Below, one piece after another: positions 7,682-16,701 of a DNA stretch of 36,391 nt. The first letter of the stretch is position 1, and every line of letters starts with the position of its first letter. This DNA comes from JAGXLC01 sp964461045 (lineage in GTDB: Bacteria > Bacteroidota > Bacteroidia > Bacteroidales > UBA12077), in assembly GCA_964461045.1 (NCBI GenBank), contig CAYWSJ010000032.1, positions 1-36,391 of the forward strand, in the 5' to 3' direction. The notes beneath the pieces were generated by a model. It was not told the DNA's origin. It made no database searches and worked only from the letters and a program-made list of their open reading frames with translations. Made by a program: the position numbers and the translations under genes.

Positions 7682-10621
7682 ATGTACCTGTCAGCCCATT
7701 CATACTATAGTTTACGATACGGTGTTATATCTACAGGTGAATTGGTTGCCCTTGCCGAAAAAAATAATTTAGATTCGCTTGCATTAACTGATATAAACAA
7801 TACTTCCGGAATTATAGAATTTGTAAGGGCATGCAAAGAAAAGAATATTAAGCCCATCGGCGGAATAGACTTCAGAAAAGAAGATAAATGGTTATATACT
7901 GTCCTTGCAAAAAGCAATGAGGGTTTTCAACAAATCAACTCTTTTTTATCTGAGCATACCCTAAATAAAAAAATTTTGCCGGACTATCCGCCTTTCCTTT
8001 CAGAAACATTCGTTCTGTACCCTCTGGACAAGAAAAAACCGTATGAGTTAGAAGAGCAGGAGTTTATAGCTGTTCTGCCATACGAAACAAATCAGTTAAT
8101 TTCAGAAGATTATAAAAATTATAAGCACAAATACGTGTTGCTGAATCCGGTTACTTTTACAAACACCTTTCAGCAGGAATTGCACAAACATCTGCAGGCG
8201 ATTAATCACAATACACTGTTAACAAAAGTGAACGATCACTGGCTGGCTTCTTCCAATGAACAGTTCCACACTTCTGAAGAACTTAGCCAAATTTGTAAAG
8301 ATCATCCGCGATTGCTGGAGAATGCAGAATGGATAAGTGAACAGTGCAAACTCGATTTTAATCATTCGGTAAAGAACAAAGCATCGTTTTCCTCAGGCAA
8401 AGAAGAAGACAGGGAATTACTGAGAAAGCTTACCCTTGAGGGATTGAAAAAAAGATATGGTTCGGACAATGAAGAAGCCAGGAATCGGGTAGACAAAGAA
8501 CTCAGGATTATCGATGAACTTGGATTCTCAGCCTATTTTTTGATTACGCATGACATCATTCGCTTCTCCATGAACCAGGGCTTTCATCATGTGGGACGCG
8601 GCAGCGGAGCCAACAGTGTGGTGGCTTATTGCCTTTTTATTACCGATGTGGATCCCATTGAGCTAAACCTTTATTTTGAACGATTTATCAACCCCAAACG
8701 AACCAGTCCGCCCGACTTTGACATTGATTATTCCTGGAAGGAGCGGGATACCGTTTTGGATTATATTTTCGATAAATATGGCACTACCCATACAGCTTTG
8801 CTGGGGACCATTTCAACTTTCAGGGGGAAATCAATCATCCGCGAATTATGCAAAGTCTATGGACTACCCAAAGAGGAGATTGACAGCATTATAGCTAAGC
8901 CTTCGAATTATGTGAATCAGGACGAGACTATTGATAAAATTTTTCGCCTGGCAAAGAAACTTGAAAATTTTCCTAACCTCCGAAGCATCCATGCAGGAGG
9001 AGTTCTGATTTCGGAAAAACCGGTCACTCAATACACTGCCCTGGACCTTCCTCCCAAAGGGTATCCAACTACCCAGTGGGACATGTATTCAGCCGAAGAT
9101 ATTGGATTTGAAAAACTGGATATTCTCAGTCAGCGTGGAATCGGACATATCAAAGATACTGTGGAGATCGTCGGAAAAAATTGTGGAGTGAATATTGATA
9201 TTCATAACACAGATAAAATTAAGGAAGATTCAAAGGCGAAAGCCCTTTTAAAAAGCGGTGAAACAACCGGCTGTTTCTATATTGAAAGTCCTGCCATGCG
9301 GGGCTTGCTAAAGAAATTAAAATGCAGCGATTACATAACACTTGTAGCAGCTTCTTCAATTATTCGTCCGGGAGTAGCCAAATCTGGTATGATGAAGGAG
9401 TACATACGCAGGTTTCATGAACCGGATAAGATAAACTACATCCATCCGGTAATGAAAGAACAACTTGCTGAGACTTACGGTGTAATGGTTTACCAGGAAG
9501 ATGTATTAAAGGTTTGCCATCATTTTGCCGGACTGGACATGGCCGATGCAGATATTCTGAGAAGAGCCATGAGTGGAAAATATCGTTCTAAAAAGGAATT
9601 CAGACGTATTGAAGAAAAATTCTTCAGCAATTGCCGTGAAAATGGCTATGCTGAATCTATCACAAAGGAAGTTTGGCGGCAGATTGAGTCCTTTGCAGGC
9701 TATTCCTTTTCCAAGGCTCACTCAGCCTCTTATGCAATGGAAAGCTTCCAGAGTTTGTATCTGAAAGCTTATTACCCCATTGAGTTTCTGACAGCCGTTA
9801 TTAATAATTTCGGAGGGTTTTACCATACATGGGTCTACGTCAACGAAGCCCACAGATACGGAGCCAACATTGAACTTCCCTCTGTGAATAAAAGTGAATA
9901 TCTTACCTGCACAGACAGCCAGAATATTCATTTGGGGTTTATTCACCTAAAGGATTTGGAGAAAAAATCTGTGGATAAATTTATTGAAGAGCGTAAAAGA
10001 CATGGCAATTATAATAACCTTGAGGATTTTATTGATCGTACAGCTATTCTTAAAGAGCAGCTCATTATTTTGATAAGAGCCGGCGCTTTTCGATTTACAG
10101 GTAAATCTAAAAAAGAGTTGCTATGGGATGCTCATTTATTAACAGGACATAAACCTATAGTAACCAGTCATTTAAAATTGTTTCAAACCGATACAAAAAA
10201 GTATGAGTTACCTGAGTTGAGCGATACAGAAATTGAACATGCTTATGATGAAATAGAATTGTTAGGCTTCCCTGTTACGCTCACTTACTTTGATTTTCTG
10301 AAGACCTCCTTCAGAGGAGAGATTAAAGCCAAAAATTTAATGAGTTATGTGGGAAAAACTGTTAAAATGATAGGAACCCTTGTCACCATTAAATATGTAA
10401 GAACCGTAAGAAAAGAAATTATGAATTTTGCTGCATTTCTAGATCCGGAGGGTATCTTTTTTGATACGGTTCATTTCCCGGACAGTCTGAAAAAATATCC
10501 TTTCCAGGGCCATGGTGTGTATTTGATACTTGGGAAAGTTGTGCAGGAGTTCGGGTTTCCCTCACTTGAGGTTCAAAAAATGGCAAAATTGCCTTTGAAA
10601 CCTAATCCTCAAAGTGAGTAA
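7682..10621 (+). CDS. small DnaE-type DNA polymerase III alpha subunit paralogue
   Basis: A C-family DNA polymerase of 979 residues from the ATG at 7682. The frame stays open back to 7616, but that extension overlaps the kinase gene, and homologues begin at the MYLSAHSYYS PHP segment. The catalytic aspartates are present: PDFDIDY gives D347 and D349, and KLDILSQRG gives D480. The PHP domain (about 1-200) looks inactive as a nuclease: the usual HxH is SAH, and LALTDH is LALTDI. Helix-hairpin-helix sequences (about 700-800) and an OB fold (about 885-960) follow. The tau-binding tail of replicative DnaE (about 1160 residues in E. coli) is absent. This points to the second, accessory Bacteroidota DnaE, often linked with damage tolerance (family knowledge). 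No ImuB/DinB partner is nearby; it sits 4 bp behind a histidine kinase gene. Confidence 0.93.
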   Translation: MYLSAHSYYSLRYGVISTGELVALAEKNNLDSLALTDINNTSGIIEFVRACKEKNIKPIGGIDFRKEDKWLYTVLAKSNEGFQQINSFLSEHTLNKKILPDYPPFLSETFVLYPLDKKKPYELEEQEFIAVLPYETNQLISEDYKNYKHKYVLLNPVTFTNTFQQELHKHLQAINHNTLLTKVNDHWLASSNEQFHTSEELSQICKDHPRLLENAEWISEQCKLDFNHSVKNKASFSSGKEEDRELLRKLTLEGLKKRYGSDNEEARNRVDKELRIIDELGFSAYFLITHDIIRFSMNQGFHHVGRGSGANSVVAYCLFITDVDPIELNLYFERFINPKRTSPPDFDIDYSWKERDTVLDYIFDKYGTTHTALLGTISTFRGKSIIRELCKVYGLPKEEIDSIIAKPSNYVNQDETIDKIFRLAKKLENFPNLRSIHAGGVLISEKPVTQYTALDLPPKGYPTTQWDMYSAEDIGFEKLDILSQRGIGHIKDTVEIVGKNCGVNIDIHNTDKIKEDSKAKALLKSGETTGCFYIESPAMRGLLKKLKCSDYITLVAASSIIRPGVAKSGMMKEYIRRFHEPDKINYIHPVMKEQLAETYGVMVYQEDVLKVCHHFAGLDMADADILRRAMSGKYRSKKEFRRIEEKFFSNCRENGYAESITKEVWRQIESFAGYSFSKAHSASYAMESFQSLYLKAYYPIEFLTAVINNFGGFYHTWVYVNEAHRYGANIELPSVNKSEYLTCTDSQNIHLGFIHLKDLEKKSVDKFIEERKRHGNYNNLEDFIDRTAILKEQLIILIRAGAFRFTGKSKKELLWDAHLLTGHKPIVTSHLKLFQTDTKKYELPELSDTEIEHAYDEIELLGFPVTLTYFDFLKTSFRGEIKAKNLMSYVGKTVKMIGTLVTIKYVRTVRKEIMNFAAFLDPEGIFFDTVHFPDSLKKYPFQGHGVYLILGKVVQEFGFPSLEVQKMAKLPLKPNPQSE

Positions 10622-10806
10622 AGACAGGAGAGGGGAGGAAAAAGCAAAAGTATTTTATTTGAGGCAAATATAGAGCCTGATAAATAGAATCGGATTATGA
10701 AATACCTTCTAAATGAAATTTTAAACTATTATTAGAAATAAGACAGCTATTATTTTACTGTTTTTCAGTCTCTTCAGTTTCAGTATCGTTAAAAAAATTA
10801 GATTAC

Positions 10807-11427
10807 CTATCTATTTAAAAGGTTGATCAGTTCTTTTGCATTTAATATTTGTGCATATCCATATTCAAGCGTACTCAGGGTCGATAAGTGTACATCTTCA
10901 GCTTCTATGATTTTGTTTTTGTATTGTAAATCGCGTGTTGCACAAGCATCAGAAACCACAAAACATTCATATCCTTTATCACTGGCAGCACGAGTGGTTG
11001 CCTCAACACACATGTGTGTCATCATACCTGTTATAACCAGGTGTGTAATTTGTTTTTCTTTCAGATAACTTTCCAGTCCGGTACCAAGAAAACTATTGGC
11101 TTTATTTTTTGTGAAGATTTTTTCTCCATCTTTGGGCATTACATCTGTATGAATTCCTTTGTTTTTATCTGTATTATGTTTAATATGAATTATATGCATT
11201 TTATTGTTTCTGAATTCATCAAGCACCTTCGAAGCTTTTGCGCTTGCTCTTTCCGGATTTTCAAGAGGCATCTGCCCACCTGGAAAATAGAAATCCTGCA
11301 TATCAATAATTAAAAGAGCTGTTTTCTCCGGGGGTAATTGATGTTTGCCTGCATTTCCCTGGGATAGTAATGAATGAGAAAGGAAAACTGTAAAAAAAAG
11401 GATTGATAAAATTTTAATAGATTTCAT
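10807..11427 (-). CDS. exported isochorismatase-family cysteine hydrolase
   Basis: A 206-residue isochorismatase-like hydrolase with a signal peptide (1-22, ending SLLSQ), so it is probably periplasmic. I chose the ATG at 11425-11427 because it starts the signal peptide; an in-frame upstream ATG would add 10 residues before it. The catalytic triad is intact: D42 in LLIIDMQDFY, K107 in KNKANSF, and C140 in THMCVEATTRAA. The family includes nicotinamidases, isochorismatases and other amidases; the substrate cannot be told from sequence. Most relatives are cytoplasmic, so export is unusual. The gene is divergent from the DUF5916 gene and followed by about 185 bp of non-coding DNA. Confidence 0.88.
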   Translation of the reverse strand: MKSIKILSILFFTVFLSHSLLSQGNAGKHQLPPEKTALLIIDMQDFYFPGGQMPLENPERASAKASKVLDEFRNNKMHIIHIKHNTDKNKGIHTDVMPKDGEKIFTKNKANSFLGTGLESYLKEKQITHLVITGMMTHMCVEATTRAASDKGYECFVVSDACATRDLQYKNKIIEAEDVHLSTLSTLEYGYAQILNAKELINLLNR

Positions 11428-11559
11428 AATTGAGCATTTAAATATTCTAAAAAACATTTAAAGGTATTAAAAGTTTAGAAATTCCATTTGCTTTTTTCTC
11501 TTCAGATAAAATTTTAATTCATGCAGCATTTTTAATGCAATTAAGTCATTTTGTCAGCG

Positions 11560-11595
11560 TGTTCTATATCGGACAACAATGTCCGTTTATGAACA
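11560..11595. promoter_or_regulatory. paired TGTYC-N6-GRACA palindromes (tandem TGT-N10-ACA sites)
   Basis: The 36-bp block reads TGTTC-N6-GGACA (11560-11575), 4 bp, then TGTCC-N6-GAACA (11580-11595). Each copy is a palindrome and the pair is itself symmetric about 11577/11578, giving CGGACA-N4-TGTCCG in the middle. The centres are 20 bp apart, about two helical turns. TGT-N10-ACA is the known form of NifA-type enhancer sites. The block lies about 55-90 bp upstream of a candidate -24/-12 element. It also shares the octamer TCGGACAA with the regulator region at 4929-4936. The symmetry is seen directly; the binding protein is inferred. Confidence 0.5.
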
Positions 11596-11649
11596 TTAAT
11601 TTTTTTTAAATAATTATTAAATAGCTATAATGTAATGAATTAGATATAA

Positions 11650-11665
11650 TGGTTTGTTTATTGTA
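11650..11665 (+). promoter_or_regulatory. candidate sigma-54 -24/-12 element of the DUF5916 gene
   Basis: TGGTTTGTTTATTGTA has GG at -24 and TTG at -12 with correct spacing, but the -12 C is T. A start about 12 bp downstream would leave a 10-nt leader before the ATG at 11686. The paired palindromes upstream raise its credibility. No TAnnTTTG element at a suitable spacing was seen here. Confidence 0.3.
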
Positions 11666-11685
11666 GTATTATACAAAAAGTTGCT

Positions 11686-14310
11686 ATGAAAACTTTGGGT
11701 TATATTTTTCTATTTTTTACCTTCTTAATAAGCCATCAATCTTTTGCAGATTCAAAATCTTTCCAGGCCCAGAAAATTAAGAAATCTCCTCAAATAGATG
11801 GAAGATTTAACGAGGAAGCCTGGAAAAAATCAGATTGGATCAATGATTTTACGCAGCGTAGTCCTTATGAAGGTAAAGAACCTTCTGAACTCACAAAGTT
11901 TAAAATACTTTATGATAATGATTACTTATATGTAGGAATTAGATCATTTGACAGCCAGCCGGATAAGATTGTTAAGCGATTATCAAGAAGAGATAACCTG
12001 GAAGGTGATTATGTTTCTGTTCAGATAGACAGTTACAATGACAAGCGCACTGCATTTGTTTTTAGTGTAACGGCAGCAGGAGTGAAGGAAGACATGGTTA
12101 TAAGTGATGATGGAAATAACAATAATATCAACTGGGATCCAATCTGGTATGTGGAAACTCAAATAGATGATAAAGGATGGACAGCTGAAATGAAAATTCC
12201 CTTTACACAACTGCGGTTTAGTAAGAAAGGAGAACAATCATGGGGTTTTGAAATAATCAGGAGTATTTACAGGCACCAGGAATCGGTTATGTGGAAGTTA
12301 ATCCCCAAAGATGCCGGAGGCTGGGTAAGTCAGTTTGGTCAACTGAAAGGAATGAATAATATCAAACCTCAAAAAGAAAAATCAATAACCCCTTATACGG
12401 TTGCTAAACTTGAAAAATTTGAGAAAGTAGCTGAAAACCCCTTTAAATCATCAGGGAGCAATTCAAATATAAATGCAGGATTTAACGGAAAGTTTGGAGT
12501 GACCAACAACTTAACTTTAGATTTAGCGATTAACCCAGACTTTGGACAGGTCGAAGCAGACCCATCTCAGGTAAATCTGAGTGCTTATGAAACTTTTTTT
12601 GAAGAAAAGAGACCTTTCTTTATTGAAGGTAGCAATATTATGAATTTCAGGTTAATGGTTTTTGGCAATTTTATGAGTGATAACTTATTTTATTCGAGAA
12701 GAATCGGGAGAACTCCTCATTATTATCCTGATGCTGAAGATGATGAATATGTTAAAACACCTGATAATACGAATATTTTGAGTGCACTGAAACTTACAGG
12801 TAAAACCAAATCAGGCTGGTCGGTTGGCGTACTGGAGAGTGTTGCAGGAAAAGAGACTGCCACAATAAGTGATGGGAATGATAATTTTCAACAGACAGTT
12901 GAACCGCTCACAAATTATTTTCTGGGCAGGGTTCAAAAAGATTTTAACGAAGGGAATACAATGTTAGGAGGAATATTTACTGCCACCAACAGAAAGATAA
13001 ACCACGATCATTTAGATTTTCTCCATGATCAGGCCTATACCGGAGGCTTCAATTTCCAGCACCAATGGAAAGACAAAACATATATGTTAGCAATACGAGG
13101 AATTTTTAGTCACGTAAGAGGCGATAATGAGGCTATTATTCAAACTCAGCGATCATCAGCAAGATATTACCAGAGGCCCAATACACCACACACCAAACTT
13201 GATTCTTCCAGAAATTCTCTTACTGGTCATGGTGGTAGCCTTATGTTTGGTAAGATGGGAAATGGAAAAATCAATTATATGCTGTTTGTTAATTATAAAT
13301 CGCCTGGTCTGGAACTTAATGATATGGGTTATCAACGTAAAGCAGATGAAATATCCCAGTTAGGCTGGATTCAATATGGTTTCAGGGAACCTTTTAGCAT
13401 CTTTAAAAATTTGTTTATCAGTTCGAATCAGTGGATTGTCTGGGATTATGCAGGAACCAACCTTGTTAAAGGCGGAAATGTGCAAATGAGCATGAATTTT
13501 AAAAATCACTGGGATTTTCATTACGGTGTTAATGTCAACAGTGTGACCCTGGACAGAACAGCCCTGAGAGGAGGACAGTATTTTAAAGAACCGGCCAGTT
13601 TAAATTATTGGGTTAACCTGGGAACCGATCCCCGAAAACCTGTTCAGATAGATTTATGGGGTAACCAGAGCTGGCGTAAGTTTGATTATGAAAAAAGCAA
13701 GAACATTGGTGTAGATTTTACTTTCAGACCACACAATACACTGGATGTTAGCATTAGTCCTTCTTATAGTACAAGTAACAAGGAGATCCAATATATCGAT
13801 ACAAAAGAACTGACAAACGATACAAAATATTTAATGGGAACTATAAACCAAACGACATTTGGTTTATCTCTGCGTATTAATTTCAGCATTTTACCTGATT
13901 TATCTATACAATATTGGGGACAACCTTTTATTGCATCGGGTAATTATAGTGATTTTAAATATATAACTGATCCTTTAGCTGAAAATTATTATGATCGATT
14001 TGAAGTTTATCATGGTAGCCAGGTGAATTACAAAAATGAAGACGAAATTTATGAAATAGATGAAAATTATGATGGTTCTGTGGATTATTCTTTTGATAAT
14101 CCAGATTTTAATGTGTTGCAGTTCAGATCGAATTTAGTGGCAAGGTGGGAATACATGCCCGGATCAACATTATATCTGGTTTGGTCACAAAACCGTGATG
14201 ATTATTTACACAGCGGAAATTTTGTTTTAAATCGCGATCTTAATGCATTAGGAAATACCTACCCGCATAATATTTTTCTGGTGAAACTGACTTACAGATT
14301 TGGTTTGTGA
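11686..14310 (+). CDS. CBM9-like / DUF5916 outer-membrane barrel protein
   Basis: An 874-residue exported protein with a signal peptide of about 21 residues (ending HQSFA). A CBM9-like beta-sandwich domain follows (about 30-220), beginning PQIDGRFNEEAW and including ILYDNDYLYVGIRSFDS. The rest matches DUF5916, with the typical INPDFGQVEADPSQVNLSAY and EEKRPFFIEGS, and is rich in alternating strands expected of an outer-membrane beta-barrel. The last residues YRFGL end in an aromatic strand like a barrel terminal strand. Members are common in Bacteroidota; a role in polysaccharide or ligand handling is suspected but unproven. Length is normal for the family. The gene stands alone, with paired palindromes upstream and a strong terminator downstream. 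Confidence 0.9.
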   Translation: MKTLGYIFLFFTFLISHQSFADSKSFQAQKIKKSPQIDGRFNEEAWKKSDWINDFTQRSPYEGKEPSELTKFKILYDNDYLYVGIRSFDSQPDKIVKRLSRRDNLEGDYVSVQIDSYNDKRTAFVFSVTAAGVKEDMVISDDGNNNNINWDPIWYVETQIDDKGWTAEMKIPFTQLRFSKKGEQSWGFEIIRSIYRHQESVMWKLIPKDAGGWVSQFGQLKGMNNIKPQKEKSITPYTVAKLEKFEKVAENPFKSSGSNSNINAGFNGKFGVTNNLTLDLAINPDFGQVEADPSQVNLSAYETFFEEKRPFFIEGSNIMNFRLMVFGNFMSDNLFYSRRIGRTPHYYPDAEDDEYVKTPDNTNILSALKLTGKTKSGWSVGVLESVAGKETATISDGNDNFQQTVEPLTNYFLGRVQKDFNEGNTMLGGIFTATNRKINHDHLDFLHDQAYTGGFNFQHQWKDKTYMLAIRGIFSHVRGDNEAIIQTQRSSARYYQRPNTPHTKLDSSRNSLTGHGGSLMFGKMGNGKINYMLFVNYKSPGLELNDMGYQRKADEISQLGWIQYGFREPFSIFKNLFISSNQWIVWDYAGTNLVKGGNVQMSMNFKNHWDFHYGVNVNSVTLDRTALRGGQYFKEPASLNYWVNLGTDPRKPVQIDLWGNQSWRKFDYEKSKNIGVDFTFRPHNTLDVSISPSYSTSNKEIQYIDTKELTNDTKYLMGTINQTTFGLSLRINFSILPDLSIQYWGQPFIASGNYSDFKYITDPLAENYYDRFEVYHGSQVNYKNEDEIYEIDENYDGSVDYSFDNPDFNVLQFRSNLVARWEYMPGSTLYLVWSQNRDDYLHSGNFVLNRDLNALGNTYPHNIFLVKLTYRFGL

Positions 14311-14336
14311 TTTAGAGTTCTATGCAAACCATGAAT

Positions 14337-14368
14337 AAAAAAACCTTCTGAATTCAGAAGGTTTTTTT
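14337..14368. terminator. bidirectional intrinsic terminator
   Basis: An 18-bp perfect palindrome (14344-14361, CCTTCTGAATTCAGAAGG) is preceded by seven A and followed by seven T. It therefore works as a stem with a U-tract in both directions. It sits between the convergent ends of the DUF5916 gene and the T9SS repeat-protein gene. Confidence 0.9.
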
Positions 14369-14385
14369 AATGCTTTTTAATTCTT

Positions 14386-16275
14386 CTATTCTTTAATAAT
14401 TTTAAAAACGCCGGTTTCTTTCTTTTCATTGACAATTTTTATGAGATATATACCCGGATTAAATCCTTCCATATTGACATTAATCCGGCCGTTTTCAGAA
14501 GGACTGTGAATTGTTTTCATTGTTTGTCCTAAATATGACAGTATCTCAATTTTGTTAATGCTTCCCCGGTAATTTATTGATAAATTGCTCCTGACAGGAT
14601 TCGGGAAATAATCTATGTGTTTTTCGTCGATTCCATTAATGTTGGTAGCAGGATCGTAGAAATTAGCTACAAGGTTTATATCAGATTCTACTTCAAAGGA
14701 ATATAAAGAATCTGACGACACTTTATCTCCTTTAACAGTCCATTTTTCAAACAGATAACCAGAATTGGGAGTTGCCACAACAGTAGCAGTATCGCCGATT
14801 TGGAATACGCCACCACCTGAAACGTTGCCATAAGAAGGTGGGTATGCTTCAACGTAAACTCTTTTACCCATTGTAAAATGTGCTACAAATTGTGTATCGC
14901 TTTTAAGTATAAAAGTATAACTTGAATCTGTTGATATGGTGTCGCTGTTTGAGGTCCAGTAATCAAAGCCGTAGAGGCTATCGGAAACAGCTGTTATTGT
15001 TACATCATTTCCTGCATTATAGGTTGTATCACCAATTGTATATCCTGCAGTATCCGGGTCGGCAAGTAAATTCACCTGGAATTGTTGTATATCTCCGTTT
15101 ACATCTGTTCTGATTAAATAAATATTATGATTCTGGATCCCGGATTTGGCTGTATACCCTGAAATAATATATCCATTATCAGATGTTTCTTCTACAGAAT
15201 AGCCATAATCTATATCATTTTCTCCAAAAGTTTTGGTCCATAAAGTATCGCCTGTGGAGTTTGTTCTTACTACATAAACATCCATGTCTTCGTTAAAACT
15301 ATTGGTTTTTCCGGTAACGATATAACCACCATCATTTGTTTGTTTTACAGCCCTTGCCTGTTCCATTCCGGAACCTCCGTATGTACTGGTCCATAATGTA
15401 TCTCCATTGGAGTCGGTTTTTACAAGATAGAAATCGTACCCTCTTTCATCATCATTTTCAGTAACTCCTGCCAGGATGTATCCGTCATCATTTGTTTGTT
15501 GCGCAGAATAAGCAATATCGAAATTGCTGTTTCCATAGGTTTTTGTCCAAACAGTATCTCCGGCAGCATCTGTTTTCATAAGGAACATTCTGGATTTTCC
15601 TTTTTCTTTTTTAGATAATTTTTCCTTTGCATTCTGAATGATTGTATCGCTCTCTGTATATCCGGCAGCAAAATACCCTCCATCAGTGGTTTGATTTACA
15701 GCAAAGACTTCCTCATAATTACTTCCGCCATAAGTTTGAGTCCATAAAGTATCACCGTTGCTGTCGGTTTTTATCAGGTAAATGTCTTTAAGTCCGGCAC
15801 CAAAACTTTCTGTATAGCCACCAATGAGATAACCATTATCATCGGTCTGGTCTGAAACATAGCCCGCTTCGTAACTTTCTGAACCATATGTCCTGGTCCA
15901 CAAGGTATCTCCGTTAATGTCGGTTTTTATCAGATACACATCATAACCAGTTGAGTCAGTTCTTTCAGTGTATCCCGTAATAGCAAACCCATTATCTGCA
16001 GTTTCCTGTACATGACACCCAAAATCTGACCTGATGCCTCCGTAAGTTTTGCTCCACAATGTATCACTATCAGCATTAACTTTAACGAGGTACACATCTT
16101 CTTTGCCTGCACCGTAACTCACAGTCCAGCCAGCAACAACATAATTACCGTCAGTAGTTTGTATAACTGATTTTCCTTCTTCATAATTCAGTCCACCATA
16201 GGTCCTTTCAAATGTTTGTGCTTGTATAGAGAGAGTTAACAGGGTTATGGTTATTGTAAAAATAAGTCTTTTCAT
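14386..16275 (-). CDS. T9SS type A sorting domain protein with seven internal repeats
   Basis: A 629-residue exported protein. I chose the ATG at 16273-16275, which starts a clear signal peptide (1-20, ending SIQAQ); the longer frame adds 24 non-signal residues. Residues about 21-395 hold seven repeats of roughly 50-60 residues, each with a GDTLWTKTYGG-like start, QTxDGGY and a DVYLVKTD strand, as in bacterial propeller-like repeats. Two divergent InlB B-type repeats follow (DYWTSNSDTISTDSSY and EKWTVKGDKVSSDSLY). The last 75 residues are a type A T9SS sorting domain (YFPNPVRSN, LGQTMKTI, GIYLIKI), which directs secretion and surface attachment or release. A binding or adhesion role is inference. 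One repeat carries a Lys-rich insert (KEKLSKKEKGKSR). The assembly gap lies just upstream. Confidence 0.9.
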   Translation of the reverse strand: MKRLIFTITITLLTLSIQAQTFERTYGGLNYEEGKSVIQTTDGNYVVAGWTVSYGAGKEDVYLVKVNADSDTLWSKTYGGIRSDFGCHVQETADNGFAITGYTERTDSTGYDVYLIKTDINGDTLWTRTYGSESYEAGYVSDQTDDNGYLIGGYTESFGAGLKDIYLIKTDSNGDTLWTQTYGGSNYEEVFAVNQTTDGGYFAAGYTESDTIIQNAKEKLSKKEKGKSRMFLMKTDAAGDTVWTKTYGNSNFDIAYSAQQTNDDGYILAGVTENDDERGYDFYLVKTDSNGDTLWTSTYGGSGMEQARAVKQTNDGGYIVTGKTNSFNEDMDVYVVRTNSTGDTLWTKTFGENDIDYGYSVEETSDNGYIISGYTAKSGIQNHNIYLIRTDVNGDIQQFQVNLLADPDTAGYTIGDTTYNAGNDVTITAVSDSLYGFDYWTSNSDTISTDSSYTFILKSDTQFVAHFTMGKRVYVEAYPPSYGNVSGGGVFQIGDTATVVATPNSGYLFEKWTVKGDKVSSDSLYSFEVESDINLVANFYDPATNINGIDEKHIDYFPNPVRSNLSINYRGSINKIEILSYLGQTMKTIHSPSENGRINVNMEGFNPGIYLIKIVNEKKETGVFKIIKE

Positions 16276-16310
16276 TGATGTAATATTTTTAAGAAATTTA
16301 GATGCAGTCA

Positions 16311-16365
16311 GCAAAGAAAAAACATTTTTAGCTGACATCAAAACCATAAGTTCTTCAATGTTTAA
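16311..16365. repeat. 55-bp direct duplication, left copy
   Basis: This 55-bp stretch is repeated exactly at 16466-16520, with only the run of N between the copies. The match ends exactly at the N boundary. It looks like the same genomic bases present at the ends of two contigs rather than a biological repeat. Confidence 0.95.
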
Positions 16366-16465
16366 NNNNNNNNNNNNNNNNNNNNNNNNNNNNNNNNNNN
16401 NNNNNNNNNNNNNNNNNNNNNNNNNNNNNNNNNNNNNNNNNNNNNNNNNNNNNNNNNNNNNNNNN
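16366..16465. other. 100-N assembly gap
   Basis: There are exactly 100 N characters, the usual placeholder length for a scaffold gap of unknown size. The identical 55-bp flanks suggest the two contigs truly overlap and the gap size is about minus 55 bp. Confidence 0.97.
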
Positions 16466-16520
16466 GCAAAGAAAAAACATTTTTAGCTGACATCAAAACC
16501 ATAAGTTCTTCAATGTTTAA
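16466..16520. repeat. 55-bp direct duplication, right copy
   Basis: Exact copy of 16311-16365, beginning at the first base after the gap. Sequence downstream (from 16521) continues without similarity to the left contig. Confidence 0.95.
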
Positions 16521-16701
16521 TAAATTTTATTAATTTCCTTATAATTAACCACTTAAATTTTATATATATTAAGGAACTGTTTTGATTTTATTAGAAAATT
16601 ATACTTCACCAAATTTTAAGATGGTATTTTGCATAGCCCTAAAGATAGGACGGGTCTATTCTAAATTATTTTGTTAAAACAGTATAAAATCAATTCAGTT
16701 T

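Larger units (their letters stand above)
16276..16701. other. intergenic stretch with assembly gap, upstream of the T9SS gene
   Basis: About 426 positions, of which 100 are N. No coding region is supported. If the duplicated 55 bp and the Ns are collapsed, about 270 bp of AT-rich leader remain, which must carry the T9SS gene promoter. The only resemblance I see is TATCTTTA on the minus strand near 16640-16647, which is far upstream and unconvincing. Confidence 0.6.

Noticed and set aside
10622..10806. Repeated TTCAGT words and an ACAG/CTGT stem near 10745-10785
   Set aside because: Short, irregular and without a T-run; consistent with chance in AT-rich spacer DNA.
14922..15113. Small plus-strand frame inside the T9SS repeat-protein gene
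   Set aside because: Antisense shadow of a clear repeat protein, with no recognisable motif.
16247..16486. Plus-strand frame running through the N gap
   Set aside because: It includes 34 unknown codons and crosses an assembly artefact; there is no homology.
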